This document shows, in pieces, positions 17,785-26,137 of a DNA stretch of 64,000 nucleotides; position 1 is the first letter of the stretch, and each line of letters starts with the position of its first letter. The stretch lies in the NCBI GenBank assembly GCA_044228285.1, contig JBGAVD010000001.1, positions 310,001 to 374,000 on the forward strand. The letters run 5' to 3'. Source of the stretch: JBBATK01 sp044228285. Lineage in GTDB: Bacteria > Bacteroidota > Ignavibacteria > Kapaibacteriales > NICIL-2. The translations under genes and the position numbers were made by a program. The notes beneath the pieces are model-generated. The model saw only the letters and a program-made list of their open reading frames with translations. It was not told the DNA's origin and searched no databases.

Positions 17785-18771
17785 CTAGAGTGATCCAACA
17801 GCCTCGAGGAGCTTGGTACTTTGGATAGACACAACGCCGGGTTCGCCACACACCACGCCTGCGGCGAGGTTTGCAAGCGTGGCTGCTTCGCGAATGTTGG
17901 CACCTGCAGCAAGTGCGGCGGACATAGTTGCAATCGCGGTATCGCCAGCCCCCGAAACGTCGGCTATGTGACGTGCATAGGTCGGCACATGTGAAATAGT
18001 CCCGTCCTTTTCGAAGAGCATCATACCCTGAGCTCCAAGTGTGAGTAGCACATTATCGCAGTGGAGGCGTTCAAGAATCTCGGAGCCTGCCCGCAAGATC
18101 GATTCATTGCTTTTGAGTTCATAGCCCAGTGCTTCTTGTGCTTCTTTGCGGTTTGGTTTGAACACTGATGAATTCTGGAAGGCAAAGAAGTTATCGAACT
18201 TCGGATCTACAAAGACCGCAATGCCGCGCTCATGAGCAAAAGCAAGTACAAGGCGTATAAGTGCAGGAGTGATGAGTCCCTTGTTGTAGTCCTCAAAAAT
18301 GATAGCATCCAAGTCGCTTTGTTGAGCCAAAAGGGTAGCGATCGACGCTGCCCGATCGTCAGAGATAGCCGAGCGTTGTTCACGATCCAAGCGAGCTATG
18401 TGTTGATTGTTGCCGATAATACGTGTCTTTACCGTTGTCACGCGGTCAGAATCAGATAGCAGAGCGCTTGTGTTCAGACCATTCTCGCGAGCGATCTCAA
18501 GGAAGAGCTTGCCGGAATTGTCGTCACCAATAATGCCACAGAGAATCGGTTCAACTCCCAGAGAGACTAAGTTGTTTGCGACATTCGCTGCGCCTCCCAA
18601 ATGAAAGGTCTCGCCTTCTACATCGATGACCGGAACAGGGGCTTCAGGTGAAATGCGGCTGACATTTCCAATGAAATATCGGTCGAGCATTACGTCGCCA
18701 ACAACAGCAATGCGTCGTCCTTTCATTGCCAGGACAATCTCGGAAGAACGCTGTGAACTCAGTGTAGTCAT
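17785..18771 (-). CDS. hldA: D-glycero-beta-D-manno-heptose-7-phosphate kinase (RfaE domain I)
   Basis: A 328-residue PfkB-family sugar kinase equal to the N-terminal half of E. coli HldE. It phosphorylates heptose 7-phosphate at C1 for ADP-heptose and LPS core synthesis in the cytoplasm. Motifs: VVGDVMLDRYFIGNVSRISPEAPVPVIDV, FHLGGAANVANNLVSLG, DYNKGLITPAL, KPNRKEAQEALG, and the catalytic DVSGAGDTAIATMS. The cytidylyltransferase half is absent, so a separate enzyme must exist elsewhere. It lies 106 bases downstream of thyA on the same strand. Confidence 0.93.
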   Translation of the reverse strand: MTTLSSQRSSEIVLAMKGRRIAVVGDVMLDRYFIGNVSRISPEAPVPVIDVEGETFHLGGAANVANNLVSLGVEPILCGIIGDDNSGKLFLEIARENGLNTSALLSDSDRVTTVKTRIIGNNQHIARLDREQRSAISDDRAASIATLLAQQSDLDAIIFEDYNKGLITPALIRLVLAFAHERGIAVFVDPKFDNFFAFQNSSVFKPNRKEAQEALGYELKSNESILRAGSEILERLHCDNVLLTLGAQGMMLFEKDGTISHVPTYARHIADVSGAGDTAIATMSAALAAGANIREAATLANLAAGVVCGEPGVVSIQSTKLLEAVGSL

Positions 18772-18877
18772 AGTGCGTGGTTTAGGTCTGGTGGATTTTG
18801 TCTTACAAGCTGCCTGCGCAGCTTACTCTATGTACGAGATTGAAGGTGCTGTGAATGTTGCTGTTGAGAATTGAATG

Positions 18878-19672
18878 CTAGACTGCCACATCTGCCTTAA
18901 TGTGCGGATGAGCTTGATAGTTTAGCAGCTCAAAGTCTGTGAACTGGAACTCATCAATACTCTTCACCGCCGCATTGATGCGCATCTGTGGTAAAGGAAA
19001 GGGTTCTCGTTCTAATTGTAGCCGCGCCTGCTCAAGATGGTTAGAATAGAGATGCGCATCACCAAAGGTGTGGATGAAATCTCCAACTTGAAGATCGCAC
19101 ACTTGCGCAATCATCATCGTAAGTAAAGCGTATGAGGCTATGTTAAAGGGCACTCCAAGGAATACATCGGCACTACGCTGATAGAGTTGACAAGAGAGTT
19201 TGCCCTCAGCAACATAGAACTGAAACAAGGCATGGCAAGGATGCAGGTGCATGAGTGGCAGATCGGCTACGTTCCAAGCGCTAACAACCAGACGACGTGA
19301 GTCAGGGTTGCTTTTGATCTGCGCTATGACATCGGCAATTTGGTCTATTGTGGTCGAGGAATGTCCTTCCCAACTACGCCACTGTTTTCCATATACTGGA
19401 CCCAAATTTCCCTCTTTGTCTGCCCATTCATCCCAGATTTTAACGCCATTCTCATTGAGATAACGAATGTTGGTATCACCCTTTAAAAACCAGAGCAACT
19501 CGTAGATGATCGACTTCAGGTGGAGCTTTTTGGTACTTACTAGAGGGAATCCTTCTGCAAGGTTAAATCGGCACTGATAGCCAAAAACCGATAAGGTGCC
19601 CGTACCTGTCCGGTCGTTCTTCCGAACACCCGACCGTAGAATGTGTCGGAGCAGATCGTGATATTGTTGCAT
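18878..19672 (-). CDS. thyA: Thymidylate synthase
   Basis: A 264-residue enzyme, the same length as E. coli ThyA, converting dUMP to dTMP with methylene-tetrahydrofolate. Motifs: RTGTGTLSVFGYQCRFNL, FPLVSTKKLHLKSIIYELLWFLKGDTN, the catalytic LHPCHALFQFYV, the nucleotide-binding QRSADVFLGVPFNIASYALL, and DAHLYSNHLEQ. The ATG at 19672 was chosen over an upstream in-frame start that would add 32 residues not seen in the family. Confidence 0.97.
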   Translation of the reverse strand: MQQYHDLLRHILRSGVRKNDRTGTGTLSVFGYQCRFNLAEGFPLVSTKKLHLKSIIYELLWFLKGDTNIRYLNENGVKIWDEWADKEGNLGPVYGKQWRSWEGHSSTTIDQIADVIAQIKSNPDSRRLVVSAWNVADLPLMHLHPCHALFQFYVAEGKLSCQLYQRSADVFLGVPFNIASYALLTMMIAQVCDLQVGDFIHTFGDAHLYSNHLEQARLQLEREPFPLPQMRINAAVKSIDEFQFTDFELLNYQAHPHIKADVAV

Positions 19673-20127
19673 GAAGAGTGAATGTGCGTAGAAAGTCGTG
19701 CAATTTAACTCGCACCAGGGCAAAACGACCATCTTCTCATCGCTCAATTGTCCCAGCTCGGTCGCCACGGGCTATGAAAATGCATCAAATCGATCGTCTC
19801 TGAACGGTCCTTGCACAGTTTTCACTGTTCTAACAGGTGTGAGACTAAACAGATTGTCGTGGCTATAGGAGGGTCACCAAGGTACATAACCAGGGACTCT
19901 TTCTGGGCTAAGCACAAAACAATACTGATGTTTATGCATGGTTCTGATCACTCTGAGTGGTTCTTCAGGCCATAGATCTGCAGCTATGCATAGAAGAAAA
20001 TGTTGAACAGAGAATATAAAAGACAAAACACTCTTTTATTGTATCTTTGCAAGTGCGTAGCAAGGCATAGTTACGATAGAGCTCAGCGGTAGGGCAGAGA
20101 TAACACATTGATTCCAAGGACACAGAT
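19673..20127. promoter_or_regulatory. Divergent spacer between thyA and the sensor kinase
   Basis: 455 bases without a gene; it must hold promoters for both sides. A box tatctttg at 20042-20049 matches the Bacteroidota -7 pattern TAnnTTTG for the + strand kinase gene, but I see no TTTG at the expected distance upstream. No RNA gene was seen. Confidence 0.3.
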
Positions 20128-21303
20128 ATGGGTGGCTTCGAAGAAAATGATCTCGTTTTCCTGTATGCGAATGAGGGTATTGTTGTTAGTGACTCAAAGG
20201 GACGAATTGTTCGGATCAATCCCTCGTGTGCGCAGTTGTTTGGGTACAACCAAGATGAGCTCATGGGTAGTTCAATTGAAAAACTGGTACCACCACGTCT
20301 TGTAGAGCAACACCGGAGTGATCGAGAGAAGTTTCACAATCATCCGCATGTGCGTGCATTTGGGCAGCGAAGTGGACTGGTCGGCTTGCACAAAGATGGA
20401 CACGAAATTCCATTAGAGATAAGCTTAAGTCCGTTTGAAGTACTTGGTGAGCACTTTGTTATCTCCTTTGTTGTTGACAACACCTATCGCATCCAGGCTG
20501 AGCAGCAGTTGCGACAGTATGCGGAACAATTGGAACGAGATGTTCACAATCGAACTCTTATTCTACAAGAAGCAGTAGACCAGCTTGAGCACACCAAAGC
20601 AGAACTGAGTCAGGCTTTGGCAAAGGAGAAAGAGTTAAACCATCTGAAGACTCGCTTCGTGAGCATTGCTTCACATGAGTTTCGTACGCCTCTTGCTACA
20701 ATATTATCATCAATTAGCCTGATCAAGAAGTACGCAGATCTTGGGGAACTTGAGAAGCGCGATAAGCACATTGAACGTGTCAAATCAAGCATTGCCAGCT
20801 TAAATGATGTATTAGATGAGTTTCTTTCGCTGTCAAAGCTAGAAGAGGGTGTAGTTGAGAATAACCCTGTAGCCTGTGACTTGCAGGACTTATTAGACCG
20901 GTTGTTAGAGGAGTTTCGTAGTACAAGTGAGCATGAAATTGAGCTCGTGTTTACAGGTGATAGAGAAGTAGTAGTAGATACCAAACACTTAAAGACTGTA
21001 CTTTCTAATCTCATTATTAATGCACTGAAGTATTCGCCGCCTGAAAAGTCCGTAACTGTTAGAGTGAGTGTTGGAGCGACTGATATCGGCATTCAGATAC
21101 AGGATCAGGGAATTGGAATTCCAGAAGCAGATGTGCCACATGTGTTTGAGCGTTTCTTTCGAGCAAAGAACGTCATGCACATCAAAGGATCTGGTTTGGG
21201 TTTGAATATAGTTAGTCGCTTTGTTGAGGTGATGGGCGGCACAATGTCGCTTCTCAGCAAAGAAAATGAAGGCACATTGGTCACGTTACATTTACCTCGA
21301 TGA
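20128..21303 (+). CDS. PAS-domain sensor histidine kinase
   Basis: A 391-residue cytoplasmic kinase with no membrane helix. A PAS domain covers about residues 8-118 (NEGIVVSDSKGRIVRINPSC...GYNQDELMG), a coiled coil about 125-172, then the HisKA dimerisation helix with the phospho-acceptor His183 in FVSIASHEFRTPLATI. The HATPase domain has the N box NLIINALKYSP, G1 DQGIGIP and G2 GSGLGLNIV. The stop overlaps the start of the downstream response regulator by four bases (ATGA, 21300-21303), marking them as a cognate pair. With no transmembrane sensor, it probably detects an internal or diffusible signal through PAS. Confidence 0.95.
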   Translation: MGGFEENDLVFLYANEGIVVSDSKGRIVRINPSCAQLFGYNQDELMGSSIEKLVPPRLVEQHRSDREKFHNHPHVRAFGQRSGLVGLHKDGHEIPLEISLSPFEVLGEHFVISFVVDNTYRIQAEQQLRQYAEQLERDVHNRTLILQEAVDQLEHTKAELSQALAKEKELNHLKTRFVSIASHEFRTPLATILSSISLIKKYADLGELEKRDKHIERVKSSIASLNDVLDEFLSLSKLEEGVVENNPVACDLQDLLDRLLEEFRSTSEHEIELVFTGDREVVVDTKHLKTVLSNLIINALKYSPPEKSVTVRVSVGATDIGIQIQDQGIGIPEADVPHVFERFFRAKNVMHIKGSGLGLNIVSRFVEVMGGTMSLLSKENEGTLVTLHLPR

Positions 21304-22352
21304 ACACCATTCTCGTAATCGAAGACAACACAGAAATGCGCGAGAATATCTGTGAGATTCTCGAACTCGCTGCGTATACGGTCTACAGCGCTGAGAACGG
21401 CAAACAAGGCGTGGAACTAGCCTTGGCGCAGGTTCCCGACCTCATTGTTTGCGATATCATGATGCCAGTACTTGATGGTTACGGAGTGCTTCACTTGTTG
21501 TCGAAAAATGCTCGAACAGCATCGGTTCCTTTCATCTTTCTCTCGGCTAAAGCCGAGCGCAGCGATGTTCGTCGTGGCATGGAGCTTGGAGCTGATGACT
21601 ACTTGTCAAAGCCTTTCGATGACTCAGAGTTGCTAGCTGCAGTGGAGAGTAGGCTGCGCAAGCATGAGCGCACTTCGAAGCCATATGAAAGGTCCGTTGA
21701 AGGCATTGATGCTATGGTGCAAGATGCCGCTCCAGATCTTGAATCGCTCCCCACTGCTCATGAGGCACGGCACTATAAGAAGAACGAAACTATTTACAAA
21801 GAAGGTGCTCAGCCACATGGTGTGTTCTTTCTTCAACGAGGGAAGGTGAAGACCTACCGTACTCACGAACTCGGCAAGGAGTTGATTACTGCGTTGTATT
21901 CTGATGGACAGTTCTTTGGCTATTTGCCTCTCATGGAAGAGCGTGCTTATGCAGACGAAGCGCAAACATTAGATGAGAGTGAAATCTGCTTTATTCCGAA
22001 AGAAGAGTTTTTCTCGCTGTTGCTGCGCAACGCGGCTGTTTCTCGCACCTTCATTCGTATGCTCGCTGATGAACTGGAACAGAAGGAGGAACAGCTTCTC
22101 CGTTTAGCGTACAACAGTGTACGTAAGCGAGTAGCAGAGGCACTGCTTAGCCTAGAGCAACACTATGCAAAGGATGGCTCAGAGCACTTTCAGATGAATA
22201 TCTCTCGCGAGAATCTGGCAAACCTTGCAGGTACTGCTACAGAGACAACGATTCGCACTCTCAGTGACTTTCGAAGCGAGAAGCTTATTGAGATACATGG
22301 TGGGAGTATCACCATCCTCAATCGACAGAAACTGTCGCAAATGCGTAACTGA
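21300..22352 (+). CDS. Response regulator with REC domain fused to Crp-type DNA-binding module
   Basis: A 350-residue fusion. Residues 1-120 are a receiver domain with acceptor Asp52 (VCDIMMPVLDG), Thr/Ser position in FLSAKAE and Lys105 (YLSKPF). After a linker (about 121-150) comes a cyclic-nucleotide-binding beta barrel (YKEGAQPHGVFFLQRGKVKTYRTHELGKEL, about 160-255), then a Crp-type winged helix (NISRENLANLAGTATETTIRTLSDF, about 290-345). This joins two-component phosphorylation to a Crp/Fnr output. It is translationally coupled to the kinase just upstream. Targets are unknown; the 22579 gene just downstream is one candidate. Confidence 0.93.
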   Translation: MNTILVIEDNTEMRENICEILELAAYTVYSAENGKQGVELALAQVPDLIVCDIMMPVLDGYGVLHLLSKNARTASVPFIFLSAKAERSDVRRGMELGADDYLSKPFDDSELLAAVESRLRKHERTSKPYERSVEGIDAMVQDAAPDLESLPTAHEARHYKKNETIYKEGAQPHGVFFLQRGKVKTYRTHELGKELITALYSDGQFFGYLPLMEERAYADEAQTLDESEICFIPKEEFFSLLLRNAAVSRTFIRMLADELEQKEEQLLRLAYNSVRKRVAEALLSLEQHYAKDGSEHFQMNISRENLANLAGTATETTIRTLSDFRSEKLIEIHGGSITILNRQKLSQMRN

Positions 22353-22578
22353 CATCGAAGCGCCTTTGTCAATTTCCGGATTCGATAAGAGCCATCGACA
22401 CAACAATACTTGTGTACGCTCGATTTGTACTCTGTTGATACTGAGGTATCTCAGACTCTGTACTGACTTGCGTCATACACCTCCCTCAAGCTGAGAGCTA
22501 GTTTCGAACAGCGAACAGATCAGAGATAAACTGATACTGGACGTTTGTGAAGATGAGTGGTATAGAGGCGGAGGCGTT

Positions 22579-22941
22579 ATGACATTACAGATAAGCGACA
22601 CCTCGACGGTGCAAGCACTACAAGAGGCTTTTAGTGCGCTGTTTCCGTACTTGCGTTTAGAAGTGTACGAAGTTCATGGCTTACAACAACCCATTGCCGT
22701 CAACTCGCGACGTGCCGCAGTAACCACCCTTGCGGAATTGTACAGACAACCACTGCATGCTGAGCTCGTCATTCATCCTACTATGTCTGTTGTTGAATTT
22801 GAGAAACTCTTTCGACAGTCCTTTGGCCTTCATGTTGAAGTCTTTCGTCGCTCTGGGCGCGTCTGGCTTAAAACTATGATGACAGACGAGTGGAGCTTAG
22901 AGTTTCAGAATGAGCAAGGAAGAGTCTTGTCGCAGCCCTAA
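22579..22941 (+). CDS. Conserved small protein of unknown function
   Basis: A 120-residue soluble protein. I recognise the pattern (short N-terminal helix, FPYLRLEVYEV, then VIHPTMSVVEFEKLFRQSFGLHVEVFRRSGRVWLKTMMTDEWSLEFQNEQG) as one common among Bacteroidota hypothetical proteins, without known function. It has a strong ribosome binding site (ggcggagg) before the ATG at 22579. It follows the REC-CRP regulator by 226 bases. Confidence 0.75.
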   Translation: MTLQISDTSTVQALQEAFSALFPYLRLEVYEVHGLQQPIAVNSRRAAVTTLAELYRQPLHAELVIHPTMSVVEFEKLFRQSFGLHVEVFRRSGRVWLKTMMTDEWSLEFQNEQGRVLSQP

Positions 22942-23445
22942 AAAGAGCTAGGCTCGATTCTCAGGCAGAATACGTAGTCTTCATTAGCATGGTGACCAAA
23001 ACGATATGGCAGTTCAGAGCAGAACAACTGCAAGCGACGTACATTGACAGTTGCGCGCAGATTGATGGCATGGAACACATCATGGTTAAGCCAATCTACA
23101 TTCCAATACATTAGATGCCTTTTGCTAAGGAGAGTGTCGTTGTCGCTAAAGACTGTTCTCCGCACTGAATCGTTGCTGCAGCCAAGCCTAGTAGTTTATG
23201 CACGTGATGGCATCTGTATCACTCGAAGAAAACAGAAGCAGACTCATGAGTTCATCCATACATGCTTGGCTGTTATCATGTACTCGATTCGCTATTGGCA
23301 CAATAAGGCTGCTTACGAAGAGTGGCTACAGGACGCTCTGTTCGACGCGGTCTACTTTCCGAATGACCTTGAGGTACTTTGTACTTGAGGAAACTTCCTA
23401 CTTGTTAAGTAACCTTCGTGTGTACAAAGGTTGCTGACTTGGTGT
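22942..23445. other. Gene-poor stretch before the truncated WD40 gene
   Basis: No gene with a recognisable product. A minus-strand frame of 75 codons (22938-23165) ends four bases inside the preceding gene's stop and has a beta-strand-like end (RATVNVRRLQLFCSELPYRF); a + strand frame covers 23044-23388. Neither has a good ribosome binding site. The stretch may be remnants of older genes. Confidence 0.3.
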
Positions 23446-23979
23446 TTAAGGTCTACTAACAATGAACGGACTCGTCAGCACACCAGAGCTACTACGAACA
23501 CACAAGATGAATTGTCCTTCACCTAGGTCTTCTATCGGAATACAAAATGAAAAAGGACAAGAGTTGATATGAAGTTGTGTGGCGGGTTTGACGCTACGTC
23601 CAAGGAGGTCAACAATTGAATACTCACAAAATTCACCCACACGACTTGATATGGTCGCTGAAAGCGTTTCATCCGCGGGGATAGGTTGAACTTTGACCGA
23701 TGCTTCTGTTGGCGCTTCCAAAGAGCGGTCAATGCTGACTGGTGTCGAACCAAGGTCCCATATTTTTGCGGTGCAATCATAGCTACCGCTAACAACTCTC
23801 TGTCCATCAGGACTAAACGCGGCGCTCATAACTTCGCCTGTATGCCCACGGAGAACGGCTGTTACCGAACCACTCATGGAGTCCCAAATCTTGATCGTGC
23901 TGTCTGAGGATACAGTAAGCACACGACTACCTGTTGGATCGAATGAAGCTGATTTAAGGGCGCCGCCAGGCACTGATCT
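23446..23979 (-). pseudogene. 3' remnant of a WD40-repeat T9SS cargo gene, cut by an IS element
   Basis: About 178 codons of open minus-strand frame run directly out of the left end of the IS element. They encode one and a half to two WD40 blades (LKSASFDPTGSRVLTVSSDSTIKIWD and VMSAAFSPDGQRVVSGSYDCTAKIWD), then a weak type A sorting tail (VQPIPADETLSATISS, YSIVDLLGRSVKP, LGEGQFILCVRSS). A beta-propeller needs about seven blades, so most of the gene is missing. No matching 5' part is visible beyond the right end of the element, so a deletion probably accompanied the insertion. A GTG at 23973 could restart translation, but a useful product is unlikely. Confidence 0.8.
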
Positions 23980-24008
23980 TGACCCGAAAACAGCTACACA
24001 AAGTTAAG
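23980..24008 (+). repeat. IS left terminal inverted repeat
   Basis: 29 bases beginning TGACCCG; the orfB stop codon (TAG, 23994-23996 on the minus strand) lies inside it. Confidence 0.85.
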
Positions 24009-24845
24009 CTTGTTTTGACGCCACCAATTACTTTCAAACTCCATCGGACTGATGCAGCCTAAAGCTGAATGCGGTCGATGGTGATTGTAATATAACTCAA
24101 TGTATCGGCCAACCAGTATTCGCGCTTCCTCGTCATGACGTGGTATGTAAGAAAACAGAATCTCGTCTTTCAATGTGCCATTAAAACTCTCGGTTATGGC
24201 GTTGTCGTAGCACGTGCCCGTTTCGCCCATACTGCGATTGATTCCGGCCTTCTCACACAGTTTTACAACCGAGTTGGCCTTGTATTGAGAACCGCGATCG
24301 GTGTGGAAGACGACTCCCTTGCAGAGGCGCCGACGTTTGATTGCCATAGTCAGTGCTCGTAGAACTAAGCGTTGAGTCATCCGACTTTCAAGGCTCCAGC
24401 CTACGACCTTACGACTAAATATGTCAAGAACGACGCATAGATAAACCCAGCCGTTTTTGACTCGCAAATACGTGATATCGCTGGTCCATAGCTGATTCGG
24501 TTGCTCTGCACTGAAGTCTCGCTTAACTAAGTCAGGTGCTACGTTTTTATCGCCCTTACTGAACGTTGTTCGCTTGATCGCTCGTTTTAAACGGCAGCTT
24601 AGTCCGTTCTCTCTCATCAGTTTTGCTATGTGTTTGCGACTGTGCCGGTGTCCGTCTTTACACAGCATTGCTTGAATCCTGGGACTGCCGTAGCGATAGG
24701 TGTCACCTTGATACTCGCGAATCTTCTCAACTATCTGGTTTTGGCCTTCCTTACGCTGTTCATCCTTTTCACGTCGGTTGCACCATGTATAGAAGCCTCT
24801 TGAACTCGCACGAAGCACACTACACATCAAACGTACTGGGTACAA
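23994..24845 (-). CDS. IS3-family transposase OrfB (DDE integrase core)
   Basis: A 283-residue frame with an HTH_21-type N-terminus (YRYGSPRIQAMLCKDG) and the rve integrase core. The catalytic triad is visible: Asp in LWTSDITYL, Asp in VFHTDRGSQY and Glu in DNAITESFNGTLK, followed by YNHHRPHSALG. The nominal start is a TTG. The frame is open well upstream of it and overlaps OrfA, so translation most probably comes from -1 frameshifting as an OrfAB fusion. Confidence 0.95.
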   Translation of the reverse strand: MYPVRLMCSVLRASSRGFYTWCNRREKDEQRKEGQNQIVEKIREYQGDTYRYGSPRIQAMLCKDGHRHSRKHIAKLMRENGLSCRLKRAIKRTTFSKGDKNVAPDLVKRDFSAEQPNQLWTSDITYLRVKNGWVYLCVVLDIFSRKVVGWSLESRMTQRLVLRALTMAIKRRRLCKGVVFHTDRGSQYKANSVVKLCEKAGINRSMGETGTCYDNAITESFNGTLKDEILFSYIPRHDEEARILVGRYIELYYNHHRPHSALGCISPMEFESNWWRQNKLNFV

Positions 24846-24877
24846 CTGTCTGTGGTTGTCAATGAACTGGTACTTGC

Positions 24878-25186
24878 TTATTTCTCCCGCGCGAAGAAGG
24901 CCGTCGCTTTTTTTAAAATTTCGACCTCTTGCTCTTTGATTTTCAGAGCTCGCTGCAATTGAGCAACTTTTGCCTCAAGCTCTCGCTGATTGCCACGACC
25001 TGGAAAAGCTTCCGTTGCGTGCTCGTGAAAAGCATCGCGCCAGCTTCGCAGTTGCGTTACATGCACTCCTAGGTCGTTAGCTATCTGGGACATTGGCAGC
25101 TTCCCTTCGTCTACCATGCGAACTGCCGATTCTTTGAACTCTGGACTGAAGGTCCTGCGTTCCCGTCTTGCACTCTTCTCACTCAT
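24878..25186 (-). CDS. IS3-family transposase OrfA
   Basis: A 102-residue protein with a helix-turn-helix (RRTFSPEFKESAVRMVDEG and IANDLGVHVTQLRSW) and a C-terminal leucine-zipper-like helix (LEAKVAQLQRALKIKEQEVEIL). It binds the IS ends. The coding sequence passes through an A7 run where ribosomes can slip into the OrfB frame. Start ATG at 25186. Confidence 0.95.
   Translation of the reverse strand: MSEKSARRERRTFSPEFKESAVRMVDEGKLPMSQIANDLGVHVTQLRSWRDAFHEHATEAFPGRGNQRELEAKVAQLQRALKIKEQEVEILKKATAFFAREK
24907..24914 (-). other. Probable -1 frameshift site of the IS
   Basis: On the minus strand the sequence TTA AAA AAA G is read in the OrfA frame. Slipping back one base on A AAA AAA continues as KKSDGLLRAGEISKYQF and on into LYPVRLMCSVLRAS of OrfB. 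The bridging peptide has the ISKYxFIxxHR pattern usual for IS3 OrfB starts, supporting a functional fusion. Confidence 0.8.
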
Positions 25187-25406
25187 AAAGATACTCCGTA
25201 GTGTAGTTGAACAAATCTACGGCGCCGGTATCTTAACTTAGTGTAGCTCGAAACGGGTCAACCTCACGATTCTTTGAACTCTGGACTGAAGGTCCTGCGT
25301 TCCCGTCTTGCACTCTTCTCACTCATAAAGATACTCCGTAGTGTAGTTGAACAAATCTACGGCGCCGGTATCTTAACTTAGTGTAGCTCGAAACGGGTCA
25401 ACCTCA
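25127..25406. repeat. Exact 140-bp tandem duplication of the IS right end
   Basis: 25127-25266 and 25267-25406 are identical. Each unit holds the first 20 codons of OrfA, its leader, the right inverted repeat and six bases of flank (acctca). Since flank is included, duplication came after insertion. The outer copy places a second usable IS end at 25400 and sits about 70 bases upstream of hsp20. Confidence 0.95.
25232..25260 (-). repeat. IS right terminal inverted repeat (inner copy)
   Basis: 29 bases reading TGACCCG inward on the minus strand, 23/29 identical to the left end. A second identical copy is at 25372-25400 because of the tandem duplication. Confidence 0.85.
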
Positions 25407-25474
25407 TGGTGCATCCCACAGCATCAGGATAGTTTTGCGACGTCAATTCATATGTTTCACACTGGGTTAAAACA

Positions 25475-25918
25475 ATGACACTGCTCGCTCCAAAATCTCC
25501 AAAGAGCCTGATTCCCTCTGTGTTATCAGACTTCTTTGACAACGATACCTTTCTGAGTCCTAAGTGGCTAAGCTGGATGCCTGAGGACAACGTGCCAGCC
25601 GTCAACATCAAAGAAACAGATACAGAGTTCACTGTTGATGTAGCAGCACCTGGATTTGAGAAGAAGGATTTCAAGATCTCGATAGATCATGATCTGTTGA
25701 GTATTAGTGCTGCCAAGGAGCAGGAGGACAAAGAAGAGAAAGAGAACTATCGCAGACGTGAATTCTCGTTTCAATCATTTTCGCGCTCATTCCGTCTGCC
25801 GAAACATGTTGTTGCCGACAACATTCAAGCTGTGTACGACAAAGGAATGTTGCAGCTGCATGTTCCAAAAAGTGAGCCTGGACCAGCGCCTGCAGTTAAA
25901 GAGATAACTGTAGCATAA
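25475..25918 (+). CDS. Small heat-shock protein Hsp20
   Basis: A 147-residue alpha-crystallin-type chaperone. It shows PAVNIKETDTEFTVDVAAPGFEKKDFKISIDHDLLSISA (first half of the domain), FSRSFRLPKHVVADNIQAVYDKGMLQLHVPK with the conserved GxL motif, and a C-terminal extension. It holds unfolded proteins in the cytoplasm. The gene starts 69 bases after the duplicated IS end, so its original promoter region may have been altered; I saw no CIRCE-type inverted repeat. Confidence 0.95.
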   Translation: MTLLAPKSPKSLIPSVLSDFFDNDTFLSPKWLSWMPEDNVPAVNIKETDTEFTVDVAAPGFEKKDFKISIDHDLLSISAAKEQEDKEEKENYRRREFSFQSFSRSFRLPKHVVADNIQAVYDKGMLQLHVPKSEPGPAPAVKEITVA

Positions 25919-25924
25919 CTGAAC

Positions 25925-25962
25925 GTGCCCGATTGCAGATGCTTCGGGCACAGTTCTTTTTT
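25925..25962 (+). terminator. Rho-independent terminator after hsp20
   Basis: Stem gtgcccga (25925-25932) / tcgggcac (25944-25951), 11-base loop, then agttc and a run of six T. Confidence 0.85.
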
Positions 25963-26137
25963 GGAGTAAGCGAACAATGGAAAGTGAAAAGCCGAGCTGT
26001 CATGGAGGCAGGTGGATTCTTGTTGGAAAGAAAGCCAGCACATGACCAATAACTGATTGCTGAAGACCACGTTCAGTCTCACTTCATTGACAAGTCATAG
26101 ACAGCGTACATTCGATTGAATTCTAAGGAAAGACCTC

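Larger units (their letters stand above)
23980..25260 (-). mobile_element. IS3-family insertion sequence (1281 bp)
   Basis: Complete element with two overlapping transposase frames on the minus strand. Terminal inverted repeats of 29 bp (23980-24008 and 25232-25260) match at 23 positions and share TGACCCG, AGCTACAC and AAGTTAAG. No 3-4 bp target duplication is seen: the left flank is ...gatct and the right flank acctca. This fits the missing 5' half of the interrupted WD40 gene and suggests a deletion or rearrangement after insertion. Its right end is duplicated (see repeat). Confidence 0.93.

Noticed and set aside
22938..23388. Two opposed frames of 75 and 114 codons
   Set aside because: Neither has a good start or recognisable family; kept only as a note on the spacer.
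23980..25400. Composite transposon using the two right IS ends
   Set aside because: The second end comes from a simple 140-bp tandem duplication and there is no cargo between the ends.
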